A stretch of 38,522 nt of DNA from Actinomycetota bacterium (GTDB taxonomy: Bacteria > Actinomycetota > Acidimicrobiia > Acidimicrobiales > Ilumatobacteraceae): positions 1 through 38,522 of the forward strand of contig JAPKZR010000290.1 of assembly GCA_026393695.1 (NCBI GenBank). Reading direction: 5' to 3'. Within the stretch, counting starts at the first letter, position 1. Each line of letters opens with the position of its first letter. The notes under the pieces are model-generated. The model was not told the origin of the DNA, ran no database searches, and saw nothing but the letters and a program-made list of their open reading frames with translations. This document shows, one piece after another, positions 1 to 9,733 of the stretch. The translations under genes and the position numbers were made by a program.

Positions 1-302
1 CCTTCACGAACGGGAGCGAAGCCGACGCCACAGTTGCCCATAACAACGGTGGTAACACCGTGATTGGCCGATGGCGCAAGGTGGCTATCCCACGTGGCTT
101 GACCGTCGTAGTGAGTGTGAATGTCGACAAAGCCTGGCGTGACCAATGCTCCGTGGGCATCGATCACTCGCGTGGCATCGCCCTGAACATCGCCAACCTG
201 CACCACAACGCCGTCGCGCACGGCGACATCGGCGATGCGGCCGGGTTCTCCCGTGCCATCGAGCACGAGGCCACCGCGGACAATGAGATCGAACTTGGTC
301 AT
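1..302 (-). CDS. N-acyl-D-amino-acid deacylase / amidohydrolase family protein, N-terminal part (runs off the window)
   Basis: Reverse-strand translation from ATG at 302: [38 protein letters not shown]...[19 protein letters not shown]; HxH metal-binding motif of amidohydrolases. Paralogous to the gene at 25546-27201. Confidence 0.85.
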   Translation of the reverse strand, partial: MTKFDLIVRGGLVLDGTGEPGRIADVAVRDGVVVQVGDVQGDATRVIDAHGALVTPGFVDIHTHYDGQATWDSHLAPSANHGVTTVVMGNCGVGFAPVRE

Positions 303-568
303 GCGCCCCCCTGACGAAAGTACTTGCGCTCTACAACTTACTGACTCAAGTGCTCTGACGACGCAGCGCAGCGACGCACTCGATCCCCACGCAGCACACG
401 AGACCCGTGTGACCGACGGCCTCAGACCGGTCGAGTGCGATTCGGATTTGACACTGATACATTCGATGTGCTGTTCAACGGAACAGAACACACGTGAGTA
501 GCTGAGCATCCCATAACTGGGCGCAGGCAAGTTGCTGCGAACGTGTGCCGCCCATAAGGAGCTACAAC

Positions 569-2905
569 GTGTCCCAATCATTTGCAGATCTTGGCGTCCC
601 CGCGCGCCTCGTCGAAGCACTCGCCGCTGATGGCATCACCGAACCGTTCCCGGTTCAGGCCATCACCCTCCCCGATGCCCTAGCCGGCAAAGACCTGTGT
701 GGCCGTGCGCCAACCGGTTCAGGCAAGACCCTCGGTTTCGGAATCCCCATGATGGTGCGCATCGGCCAAGCCGCGCCGCACCGTCCAACCGGTCTCGTGC
801 TGGTGCCAACCCGTGAGCTCGCCGAGCAAGTCCAAAAGGTGTTCGTCACCCTTGGTCGCGCCCAGTGGCGTTTCGTGCAGGCCATCTACGGCGGCGCCTC
901 GTTCGGCCCGCAGATTCATTCGTTGCGCAAGGGCGCCTCGGTCGTTGTTGCAACGCCCGGCCGCTTGCTCGACATCATCGAAAAGGGTTACTGCGATCTC
1001 AGCGCCGTCGAGGTGTGTGTCATCGACGAAGCCGACCGCATGGCCGACCTTGGCTTCATGCCCGACCTTCGCAAGATTCTCGACATGACCCCGGCCACGC
1101 GCCAGACCATGTTGTGGTCAGCAACGCTCGACGGCGATGTGCAAGAGATCATTCAGGACTACATGAAAGATCCTGTGCGTCACGACCTGATGGACGATGT
1201 CGAGCAGGCACCTGTCGATCACCGTTTCGTGGTCACCCGCCCATCCGAGCGCATCGACGCAGCCGTTGCCCTCATCGAAGAGCACGGCCCAACGGTTGTG
1301 TTCGTGAAGACCCGTTACGGCGTCGATGATGTGAGCGAAGACCTCAACCGCGCTGGCGTGAAGGCCGGCGCATTGCACGGCGCTCGTAGCCAGGCCGTGC
1401 GTCAGCGCACGCTCGACGATTTCAAGCGCGGCAAGATTCAGGCACTCGTGGCCACCGACGTTGCCGCCCGCGGCATTCACGTCGACAACGTGAGCCTCGT
1501 GTTGCACTACGACCTGCCCGACAACGACAAGGACTACACCCACCGTTCAGGCCGCACCGGCCGCGCCGGTAACGCAGGTGTTGTTATTGCGTTCGTGCCA
1601 CCAAGCCGTCAGCGCATTGCCCAGCGCATGAGCGACAACGTAGAAGCCGAAGTCACCTGGGAGCAGGGCGAGAAGCCCATCGAGCGCGTGCCTGCCGGCG
1701 AACGCGAAACAGGTAACCGCGATCGCGGCGAGCGCGAACGCGGCGGCTACCAGGGTCGTGGCGATCGCAATGCCGATCGTGGCGCCTATAGCGACCGCAC
1801 CAGCCGTGGCGGATACGTAGACCGTGCCGCAGCAAGCGATCGCGGCTACGGCGGCGACCGTGACCGCAGCGACCGTGGCGAGCGCACCGAGCGCACCGAG
1901 CGTCCGGCATACGGCGGCGAGCGTCCCGCATACGGCGCAGCACGCACCGAGCGTCCCGCATATGGCGCCGACCGTGACCGCAGTGATCGTGGCGAGCGCA
2001 GCGAACGCAATGATCGTCCTGTGTATGGCGCAGCACGCGCCGAGCGTCCGGCATACGGCGCCGATCGTGGCGAGCGCGGCGGCTACCAAGGTCGCAACGA
2101 CCGCACTGGCGGCAGCGGCGGCGATCGCCCCGCATACGGCGCAGCACGCGGCGGGTATCAGGGTCGTGGCGGCAGCGGCGAACGCGGCGGCTACCAGGGT
2201 CGCAACGACCGAACCGACGCAGCACCACCACCACGCGACCGCAACGACTGGTCGCCACGCCCACGTCGCGACGACTCACCAGCAGCACGCGCCGAGCGTC
2301 CGGCATATGGCGCTTCACGCGGCGGGTATCAGGGTCGCAACGAGCGCACCGATGGCGCACCAGCCTCACGCGATCGCAACGACTTCACGCCGCGCCCACG
2401 TCGCGACGACGACCGTGGCAACGACCGTGGCCGCTTCAACCGCGACGACCGCCCACGGTTCAGCGCCGAGCGCGGCGACAGCCGCCCGGGTGGCTCACGC
2501 CCAACCGGCGATCGTCCCGGCTTTGCACGCGACGGACAGCGTCCTCCATACGGACGCGATGGCAGCGGCGATCGCCCATGGCGCAACCGCGACGACGCAG
2601 CTGGCGCCGACCGCCCTCGTTACTCAAGTGACCGCGGCGATCGTTCGGGCGCACCACAGGGCGATGCCCGTCCAAGCCGTCCCGGCTACGGCGCTGGCAA
2701 GCCAGGCGGTTTCGGCGGCAACTCCGGTGGGGGCTACCGCGGTGCTAGCGGTGCAGGTGGCGCAGGCGGCGGCTACAAGGGTGGCGGCGCTGGCCGTTCA
2801 ACCGGTGGCTTCAAGCCAGGTGGCGCACGCACAGGCGGGTTCAAGCCCGGCGGCTTCAAGCGCGGTCCGGCCACGGCCGACAAGCGCCGCCCACAGGGCG
2901 ACTAA
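569..2905 (+). CDS. DEAD-box ATP-dependent RNA helicase with long Arg/Gly-rich repetitive C-terminal tail
   Basis: Motifs [38 protein letters not shown] start at 569 is preceded by AAGGAG (about 555-560); the track start at 545 is upstream of that RBS. Confidence 0.93.
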   Translation: MSQSFADLGVPARLVEALAADGITEPFPVQAITLPDALAGKDLCGRAPTGSGKTLGFGIPMMVRIGQAAPHRPTGLVLVPTRELAEQVQKVFVTLGRAQWRFVQAIYGGASFGPQIHSLRKGASVVVATPGRLLDIIEKGYCDLSAVEVCVIDEADRMADLGFMPDLRKILDMTPATRQTMLWSATLDGDVQEIIQDYMKDPVRHDLMDDVEQAPVDHRFVVTRPSERIDAAVALIEEHGPTVVFVKTRYGVDDVSEDLNRAGVKAGALHGARSQAVRQRTLDDFKRGKIQALVATDVAARGIHVDNVSLVLHYDLPDNDKDYTHRSGRTGRAGNAGVVIAFVPPSRQRIAQRMSDNVEAEVTWEQGEKPIERVPAGERETGNRDRGERERGGYQGRGDRNADRGAYSDRTSRGGYVDRAAASDRGYGGDRDRSDRGERTERTERPAYGGERPAYGAARTERPAYGADRDRSDRGERSERNDRPVYGAARAERPAYGADRGERGGYQGRNDRTGGSGGDRPAYGAARGGYQGRGGSGERGGYQGRNDRTDAAPPPRDRNDWSPRPRRDDSPAARAERPAYGASRGGYQGRNERTDGAPASRDRNDFTPRPRRDDDRGNDRGRFNRDDRPRFSAERGDSRPGGSRPTGDRPGFARDGQRPPYGRDGSGDRPWRNRDDAAGADRPRYSSDRGDRSGAPQGDARPSRPGYGAGKPGGFGGNSGGGYRGASGAGGAGGGYKGGGAGRSTGGFKPGGARTGGFKPGGFKRGPATADKRRPQGD
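1690..2890 (+). repeat. Degenerate coding repeats encoding RPAYG (6 copies plus one RPVYG), GGYQGR (5 copies) and RGG/GGFKPGG-type units
   Basis: Read directly in the helicase ORF translation; low-complexity tail after the helicase core. Confidence 0.85.
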
Positions 2906-2928
2906 ACGCAAGTAAGCAGCGCCGGGTT

Positions 2929-2966
2929 GGCGGGTCAGGGTCGAGTTACGAGACCCTGACCGCCGG
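2929..2966. terminator. Putative bidirectional terminator hairpin between convergent helicase and VWA genes
   Basis: Perfect 10-bp inverted repeat GGTCAGGGTC (2933-2942) / GACCCTGACC (2952-2961), 9-nt loop, extendable past one bulged G; no clear U-tract. Overlaps the last codons of the VWA gene. Confidence 0.5.
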
Positions 2967-4152
2967 CCCAGGTGCCGAGGTCGCGGCGATTAATCGCTGC
3001 GCCCAGTAAGTCTGGAAATGCATCGGGTGTGCACGCGAATGCCGGCACACCCAGTTCGGCGAGCGCACTGGCTGCACCCCGATCGAATGACGGAGCGCCC
3101 TCGTCGCTCAGCGCAAGCAGCGCAACACACGTCACTCCGCTACGCGCCATTGCTGCGATGCGAGCTACGAAATCGCCGCCCGGAGTGCCCTCGTACAGAT
3201 CGCTGACCACGATGAGCACCGTGTCGGCGGGTCTGGTGATGATCGATTGGCAATAGGCCATCGCTCGGTTGATATCGGTGCCGCCGCCCAACTGAATGCC
3301 GAACAACAAATCGATCGGATCGTTGAGTTGCTCGGTGAGGTCGACCACTGCCGTGTCGAACGAGACGAGACGGGTCTGCAACGAGCGCACCGACGCCAAC
3401 GCTGCGCCGAACACACTCGCGTAGACCACGCTGTCGCTCATTGAACCGCTCTGGTCAATCGCAATGATGATCTCGCGCTGCACCGCCGACGCCCGACGCG
3501 AATAGCCAATGAGCTTGTCGGGGATCACCGTCTTGAGTGTTGGCTGGTAGTTGGCGAGGTTGGCGCGAATGGTGCGGTTCCAGTCGATGTCGCCAGGCAG
3601 CGGCCGACGTGTGCGCGCCGAGCGAGCCAATGCGCCGCGCACCGCCTGCGCCGTGGGCTGAGCGAGACGATCGTGCAGTTGGGCGACCACTTTGCCGACC
3701 ACCAAACGCGCCGTCGCGCGAGTGGTGTCGGGAAGCAGATGTTGTAACGAGAGCAGCGTTGACACAAGGTGAATGTCGGGCTCGATGGCCTCGAGCAATT
3801 CGGGCTCGAGCAACATGCGTTGCAGATTGAGCCGCTCGATTGCGTCGCGTTGCATCACCTGCACCACGCCGGCAGGAAAGTAGCGGCGAATATCGCCGAG
3901 CCATCGCGCCACGTTGGGGGCCGATGCAGCAAGGCCGCCTGCGCGCTTTGATCCGCGACCGCGCGCACCCGAGCTGGTGGGTGCGTCGTAGAGCGCTCCG
4001 AGCGCGGCATCGATGGCTCGATCGTCGCCATCGAGTGAACCCTCGGCACCGCTGGCCATCTCGGCGGAGTCGGAGTTGTCGGCACCGAGAACCATGCGCC
4101 ATCGTCGCAAGCGCTCGCCTTCGTGCACTCGGTAATCGTCGGCCGTGGTCAT
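2935..4152 (-). CDS. VWA (von Willebrand factor A) domain protein, MoxR-associated
   Basis: MIDAS-like motif IAIDQSGSMSDS, GGGTDI, and VVSDLYEG; last gene of an overlapping five-gene operon with a MoxR ATPase. Confidence 0.88.
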   Translation of the reverse strand: MTTADDYRVHEGERLRRWRMVLGADNSDSAEMASGAEGSLDGDDRAIDAALGALYDAPTSSGARGRGSKRAGGLAASAPNVARWLGDIRRYFPAGVVQVMQRDAIERLNLQRMLLEPELLEAIEPDIHLVSTLLSLQHLLPDTTRATARLVVGKVVAQLHDRLAQPTAQAVRGALARSARTRRPLPGDIDWNRTIRANLANYQPTLKTVIPDKLIGYSRRASAVQREIIIAIDQSGSMSDSVVYASVFGAALASVRSLQTRLVSFDTAVVDLTEQLNDPIDLLFGIQLGGGTDINRAMAYCQSIITRPADTVLIVVSDLYEGTPGGDFVARIAAMARSGVTCVALLALSDEGAPSFDRGAASALAELGVPAFACTPDAFPDLLGAAINRRDLGTWAGGQGLVTRP

Positions 4153-6416
4153 CGTGGCGCCCCGAGCAGTTGCGCAACGGTGTGGAGGCCTGCCGCTACA
4201 CGCTCGGCCGACAAGCTGAACGTTGCGAGCCCAACGGCGGGCGCGTTGCCGTTGCGAACTCGGTCGCCAATCTGGCGGCGCTCGGCGAGTTCGAAGGTGC
4301 CGAAGGTTCGCCGCAGCAAGGGCAGGGTCTCGACGAAGGCTTCAGAGTCGAGCGTGGCAAGCCAGCGATCAAGCAGGGCGAGCAACTCGGCATCGTGCAT
4401 CAGCACCACACCTGAGCCACCGAGGAAGCCTTCGATAAACGCGGCACCATCGGCGGGCGTCGTGCCGCGTGACAGCGCCCGTGAGACACGGGCTTCTACG
4501 AGAGCCGCCGATATGTGACCGGCATCGGCGAGCAATCGAGTGGCCCGACCCTGAAGCGACCCATGCACGCGATCTCGTTCGACCAAGTCGCCAAGCGCGC
4601 CGTGAAAGGCGCTGAGCAGTTGGCCGCCGCCAAGCAACGACAACGCCGATTGGGTTTCGTTGATCTGCACACCAACCACATTGGCGGCGTCGTCGCTGAG
4701 GTTGACGCACGCCAGCACCAGCCCCGCAGCAATGCGCTGCACCACGCCGTGCAACACCGACTGCAGCGACTGGGCATCGGTGCCGCGCACATCGCCGTAA
4801 CGAATGGTGCGCGACAGCGCCGGTAGCGCAGACATCAGGTGCGACACATCGAGATCGAGCGCCGCGCGATCGGCAATGAGCGCCACAATGCCCGGCAGCG
4901 TGGACGCAAGGTTGGCGAGCAGGCACACCTCGACTGCGTGGGTGAGCTCACCCAACGACGATGCCCCGATTGCATGCTGCGCCATCGCTGCGGCAGCGGC
5001 AACTTCGATGGTGGTGCCCAGCGCCGACGCCTCGATGAGACGCACCTCGAGTTCGGGCTCCCACAGCAGTTGCCATGTCTCGCGGAAGGTGCCGACGCTA
5101 CGACGACCATCGACCTCGCGGCCCCACGGCACGCGAAGCACCGCAAGGCGATGCAACAGTTGCGAACGCGAGAGATCGAGCGGTTTACGCAGATCGAGCT
5201 CAAGCGTTTGCAGCGAGGCATCGGGTTTGAGCCGCAATCGTTTTTGCTCTGCCGCAAGGTTGCGAGCCAGCGGAACCATCGGCGTGTGGGCGGGCACCCG
5301 CCCGATGAGCGCACCCACGATGAGTTCGTTGTTCAGCAGTGTCATCGGCGCATCGGTGCCGTCGCCCAGCACAGCGCGGGCCGCATCGTTGACCTCAACA
5401 AGACCCGCCAATGGTCGACCACGAAGCGCCGCCAGAGAAGTGGCGAGGCGGGTTGCCTCGAGCACGTCGGCAGCCGACGCGCCATAGTCGGCGGCGCGCA
5501 GCACGTGCGCGGCTTGGGCGAACCAGCGCGCAATGGTGTGCTCGCCGGGGTGGGTGAACAGGTGGTGATACCAACCGGGCGACGAAACGCCGGCGCCGTA
5601 ACCGCTAGCCGAGGCAAGGCGGCGATGGGTCCACGGCACCCAGGTGATGGACACTTTGGTTTTGGGCATGCCGCGCAACTGAGCGGCATCGACCCGAGCT
5701 TGCTTGGGATGCTGGGCGCGCTCGAGCGCAGGCACATGCCAAGCACCGCACACCACCGCAATGCGCACATAACCGTCGGAGAGCGCGGTGCGAATGCCGG
5801 TGCGCATCTGCGCCTCGCGGCAACGTTCGATGCGCTCGGCGGGTACAAGATCGGGGTCATAGGCCTGACGAAGCACGCCCATTGCCTCGGCGATGGCCTC
5901 GAAGATAGAGCCGCCCTCACGATGCTCGACGACGTCTTCCCACCACCGCTCGGGATCGTCGTAGCCAGCGGCGAGCGCCAGTTCGTCGAGCGAGCTCTGC
6001 ACCTCGGCTGGCCACGGTGCCAGCACGTTGGCAAGCGCGAGATCGATGAACCGCACCGGCACATCGGCATCGGTGGCCCAGCGCAGCGCCACCCACTCGG
6101 GGCTAAACGATGCGTAGGGGTGAAACAACGCTCGGTCGGGTTGGCCAATGGCGTACCCGAGCATGGTGACCGGCGGATGCATATCGGGGTCGGCAGCCAA
6201 CGCTGCGATGGCGTCGGCTTCGCGTGGACCCTCGATGAGCACCATGTCTGGCGGGTTATCGCGCAGCGCGCGTTTGATGGCCAACGCAGACCCCGGCCCG
6301 TGGTGACGCACGCCGTATAGGCGAACCTCGGGGCCGCGGGCTGGGGTGCTCGGGGCGGGGTCGGCGTTAGCGCCGGGCGAGAGAGTCGAGATACTCACGC
6401 CACACCACCGCGTCAT
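4149..6416 (-). CDS. DUF5682-like protein with TraB/ChaN/EreA-like motifs
   Basis: VRLYGVRHHGPGSALAIKRAL...MVLIEGPREADAI...IAVVCGAWHVPALERA; stop overlaps VWA start (4149-4152). Start uncertain (6416 or 6398), in either case overlapping the MoxR 3' end. Confidence 0.75.
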   Translation of the reverse strand: MTRWCGVSISTLSPGANADPAPSTPARGPEVRLYGVRHHGPGSALAIKRALRDNPPDMVLIEGPREADAIAALAADPDMHPPVTMLGYAIGQPDRALFHPYASFSPEWVALRWATDADVPVRFIDLALANVLAPWPAEVQSSLDELALAAGYDDPERWWEDVVEHREGGSIFEAIAEAMGVLRQAYDPDLVPAERIERCREAQMRTGIRTALSDGYVRIAVVCGAWHVPALERAQHPKQARVDAAQLRGMPKTKVSITWVPWTHRRLASASGYGAGVSSPGWYHHLFTHPGEHTIARWFAQAAHVLRAADYGASAADVLEATRLATSLAALRGRPLAGLVEVNDAARAVLGDGTDAPMTLLNNELIVGALIGRVPAHTPMVPLARNLAAEQKRLRLKPDASLQTLELDLRKPLDLSRSQLLHRLAVLRVPWGREVDGRRSVGTFRETWQLLWEPELEVRLIEASALGTTIEVAAAAAMAQHAIGASSLGELTHAVEVCLLANLASTLPGIVALIADRAALDLDVSHLMSALPALSRTIRYGDVRGTDAQSLQSVLHGVVQRIAAGLVLACVNLSDDAANVVGVQINETQSALSLLGGGQLLSAFHGALGDLVERDRVHGSLQGRATRLLADAGHISAALVEARVSRALSRGTTPADGAAFIEGFLGGSGVVLMHDAELLALLDRWLATLDSEAFVETLPLLRRTFGTFELAERRQIGDRVRNGNAPAVGLATFSLSAERVAAGLHTVAQLLGAPR

Positions 6417-7416
6417 GCACGGGATCTTTCACCACGGTGGATTCGATGCCGCCCAGTAAGGCATCGAAGCTGAGGGTGCCGTCGCCAAGATGCGCTGCCA
6501 TAGCGATGCCCTGCACCATCACCGAGATGGCCTCGGCAGTGCTCATCGTGCCCGACGGTGTCTTGAACTTGATGCGGCCGTCTTCGCTCTGACCCGAGCG
6601 CAGCTCGCGAAACACCGTGACCACTCGCCGGATTTCTTCGGCCGAGGTGGTGACCGCAGGCAACGACAACATGCCCGCCATGGCGGACACGCGCTGGGTA
6701 ACGATGAGCACTTCTTCTTCGACCGTGGCTGGCGATGGCAGCACCACTGTGTTGAAGCGGCGGCGCAGCGCACTGGACAGTTCGTTGACGCCTCGGTCGC
6801 GGTTGTTCGCGGTGGCGATGAGGTTGAACCCTGACAACGCCTGCATCTCGCCACCGAGCTCGGGGATGGGAAGCACTTTTTCGCTGAGCACCGTGATGAG
6901 CGCGTCTTGCACATCGCTGGGCATACGGGTGAGTTCTTCAATGCGCACGATGGAGCCCTGCTCCATGGCTCGATACACCGGCGATGGAACCAGCGCTGCG
7001 GGGCTGGGACCTTCGGCAAGAAGGCGGGCGTAGTTCCATCCGTAGCGAACTGCTTCTTCGGCGGTACCGGCAGTGCCCTGCACCAGCAATGTGGAGTTGC
7101 CGCTAATGGCCGCAGCGAGATGCTCGCTGACCCAGGTCTTGGCAGTGCCGGGCAGGCCCAACAGCAACAGAGCGCGATCGGTGGCAAGCGTTGCAACCGA
7201 TACCTCAATGAGGCGCCGTGGGCCTACGTATTTGGGTGTGATGACCGTGCCATCGGCGAGCGTGCCACCCATGAGATAGGTGACCACCGACCACGGCGAC
7301 AGCAACCAATGTGGAGGTTTAGCACGGGTGTCATTGGCCGCGAGCGCGGCGAGTTCGAGTGCGAATTCGGTCTCGGCGTGCGGCCGAAGAACGGTGGCGG
7401 CGTCGGGCTGAGTCAC
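6367..7416 (-). CDS. MoxR-family AAA+ ATPase
   Basis: LLLLGLPGTAKTWVSEHLAAAI (Walker A), SIVRIEELTRMPSDVQDALITVLSEK, FNLIATANNRDRGVNELSSALRRRF (sensor/arginine-finger region). GTG start at 7416 overlaps the upstream stop. Confidence 0.92.
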   Translation of the reverse strand: MTQPDAATVLRPHAETEFALELAALAANDTRAKPPHWLLSPWSVVTYLMGGTLADGTVITPKYVGPRRLIEVSVATLATDRALLLLGLPGTAKTWVSEHLAAAISGNSTLLVQGTAGTAEEAVRYGWNYARLLAEGPSPAALVPSPVYRAMEQGSIVRIEELTRMPSDVQDALITVLSEKVLPIPELGGEMQALSGFNLIATANNRDRGVNELSSALRRRFNTVVLPSPATVEEEVLIVTQRVSAMAGMLSLPAVTTSAEEIRRVVTVFRELRSGQSEDGRIKFKTPSGTMSTAEAISVMVQGIAMAAHLGDGTLSFDALLGGIESTVVKDPVHDAVVWREYLDSLARR

Positions 7417-8267
7417 GGCGTCAACCGTACACGCGTTCTAGTGTCGGCCGCCAAGGGATCCTCGGCGGCAGCATCCGCGTTTGCATCAGCTGCGGCGGGT
7501 TGCAACGCGGCCACCATCTCTCGGCGCACTCGTGCCAGCCCCAACAGATCGACTCGGGTGCGTTCGGTGACGGGATTAAATGCGACCCGATTGAGTTCGA
7601 GGATCAGCGCCGCCAACCATTCGGGGTGCAGCGCTGCCACGGCGATGCGCAACTGCGGGGCCGCAGCCCACGTGGCTTGGCGCTCGGCGAAGGCGCCAGA
7701 TATTGCGGTCACCACTGCCCCACTGTCGGGCGGCGGCGCAGGAGGCAAGAACGGCGTTGCCTTGGCAGGCAACGGTTTGGGCGCGGCACCAACACCGAGT
7801 TCGGGCATGGCTTGCGCGAGCCATGCAGCGCGGGGGCCGAGCACCGGGCGCACCGCGTGATCGAACGCTGGGTTGCGGCGGCCGCGCAGCAGCAACTTGG
7901 GTATCAGATGATGCGGCACCCGCAGCCCGGCGTGCAGACACAGCGAGATCCATTCGGGTAACAACGCTTCGTGCTGGCCGCCAAGCATGAGCACGAGCAA
8001 CTCAGCTGCGGCCGCGCTGCACACGGGCCGAGGGTCGAGCGGTGCAGGGGCTGCCAACATGGGCGCCACTTGTGGCTGCACGCCGGCACGGCGCGCCGTG
8101 GCCACTGCCGCTGCACGATTGAGCAGCTCGATGGCTTGGTCGGGGGCAGCGACAACCGACTCCCACCCTGGCGATGCCGGTGCCAGCGGACGACGATCGG
8201 TGCCAAGCAGCGCTGCGTTGAGCAACGTGGCCCACTCGGCAGCGGCTGATTGGGCGAGGTCGTTCAT
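7413..8267 (-). CDS. DUF5691-like protein of unknown function
   Basis: MNDLAQSAAAEWATLLNAALLGTDRRPLAPASP... within the SWIM/MoxR/VWA operon. ATG at 8267 overlaps the SWIM stop (ATGA, 8264-8267); the track's longer 5' end (8495) lies inside the SWIM gene and is rejected. Confidence 0.75.
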   Translation of the reverse strand: MNDLAQSAAAEWATLLNAALLGTDRRPLAPASPGWESVVAAPDQAIELLNRAAAVATARRAGVQPQVAPMLAAPAPLDPRPVCSAAAAELLVLMLGGQHEALLPEWISLCLHAGLRVPHHLIPKLLLRGRRNPAFDHAVRPVLGPRAAWLAQAMPELGVGAAPKPLPAKATPFLPPAPPPDSGAVVTAISGAFAERQATWAAAPQLRIAVAALHPEWLAALILELNRVAFNPVTERTRVDLLGLARVRREMVAALQPAAADANADAAAEDPLAADTRTRVRLTP

Positions 8268-9688
8268 AGTTCGATCACCATGTTGTCGGCCCACATTGTG
8301 AGCGGCAGGAAACCATCGGCGCTCCACTCGCCCATCACGCAGACCGCAAGACCTCCCGAGGAACACACCAATTCGGCGGTGGCCGAAAAGCCCGCAGCGA
8401 TGGGCACCGAACCGGTGGGGTCGACCAGCGCCCAACGCCCGTTGCCCAGCGGGGCAGGAACAGCGTTGATGCACATGGGATAACGCTCGAGCCACGGCTC
8501 ACGAGCCACAGCCCAGCCGCACGCGCTGAGCGCATCGGCGATGCTGCACGCTTGCGGAGCAACGGTGGACGGCGCAGGCTCGACATGCTCGCGGCCCACG
8601 ATGGCGCGCAGCGCGATGGCGCCTGGATACCAGTGCAGGTCTGCCTGGAACACACTGCCCACGTTGTATTCGAGCGTGGCTTCGGCGCCGAACACGCCAA
8701 ACGCCAACAACATCGCCCAAGTAGGGCTGCCGCTGGGGTCGGACGAATCGGACGCGCACAGCCACGTGCGCTGCACCGTGATGCGGTCTTCGCGGGTGCG
8801 GCTGACACCAGCCACAGTCCACCGAGCAGTGGTGGGCACCCCGGCGAGTACATCGTCTTTGGCCGAGGCCAGCCCCGTAGCAACGTGCACCCCATCGGCA
8901 AGGTCTGCAGGCAACGACGACGTGTGTTGCGCACCAACCGCAAGCACATGCATGAGCGCGAGTTCTTCGAGTACGTCTTCGTGCCACTGCGGGTGCTGAC
9001 CCACTTTGGCCGCCACTCGCTTCACCCGTCCGGCTAGCGACCCGCATTGCGCATCGATGAGGCGCGCCGCAAGAAGATCCCAGTTCGAGGTGTCGGCCAG
9101 CTCTGGCGAGGCAAGCCCCGCGCGAATGCGATCGGCCAGCCAACGGTCGAGCTCTTGCAGCCCGGCGCGCATGCGCTCGGCGCGATCGTGCTGGCGCTTG
9201 GAACGAGCGGGATCAGGCAACTGCATACCGGTGAGCGACGGCGACGCACCACGGTCGGCAGCCCCAACCGCCACTGCTGCGGATTCGACATCATCGGCAG
9301 CCGCAACACTGGCGAGCTCGGCTGTGGGCACGTCGGTGGATTGTGAACGGCTGGCCCGGCGCAACATGAACTGCTGAGCAAAGGGCAAACGAGGAGCGTG
9401 GACCACACCGTTATTGGCGTACAACAGCAACAGCCCTAGTGCGTGCTTGCACGGAAGTTTGCGGCTGGGGCACGTGCACCGATAGGCCGGGCCAGCAATG
9501 TCGTCGGAGAGATCGATAGCCACCGCATAGGGCTCGGCTGCAGCAGCGATGTAGTTACCCCACACCGCCTGGTCGTCGCAGCCAGCGAACGACCACGACG
9601 CCGGCACGGCCAGCGCCAGCGCGGCGGCACCAACCGCGCTATCGGGAGCGAGCGACAACACTTGCTCGGGGGTGGGCTGAACCGTCAT
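8264..9688 (-). CDS. SWIM zinc-finger domain protein
   Basis: CTCPSRKLPCKHALGLLLLY = CxCx6CxH SWIM motif; first gene of the five-gene operon. Confidence 0.88.
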   Translation of the reverse strand: MTVQPTPEQVLSLAPDSAVGAAALALAVPASWSFAGCDDQAVWGNYIAAAAEPYAVAIDLSDDIAGPAYRCTCPSRKLPCKHALGLLLLYANNGVVHAPRLPFAQQFMLRRASRSQSTDVPTAELASVAAADDVESAAVAVGAADRGASPSLTGMQLPDPARSKRQHDRAERMRAGLQELDRWLADRIRAGLASPELADTSNWDLLAARLIDAQCGSLAGRVKRVAAKVGQHPQWHEDVLEELALMHVLAVGAQHTSSLPADLADGVHVATGLASAKDDVLAGVPTTARWTVAGVSRTREDRITVQRTWLCASDSSDPSGSPTWAMLLAFGVFGAEATLEYNVGSVFQADLHWYPGAIALRAIVGREHVEPAPSTVAPQACSIADALSACGWAVAREPWLERYPMCINAVPAPLGNGRWALVDPTGSVPIAAGFSATAELVCSSGGLAVCVMGEWSADGFLPLTMWADNMVIEL

Positions 9689-9733
9689 TGGGTCACACGG
9701 TACTCAAGGGGCGCGCGACCCTTTCAGCGAAGC

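Noticed and set aside
448-476. TTGACA at 448-453 as a -35 box upstream of the helicase
   Set aside because: No convincing -10 hexamer at 16-18 bp spacing; not enough to call a promoter.
1824-2915. 363-aa plus-strand and 238-aa minus-strand ORFs over the helicase tail
   Set aside because: Alternative-frame translations of the repetitive RGG-coding DNA (Ala/Thr/His-rich or Arg/Cys-rich), with no independent start signals.
4839-6320. 493-aa plus-strand ORF
   Set aside because: Antisense to the DUF5682 gene, which fits the operon and has ordered motifs.
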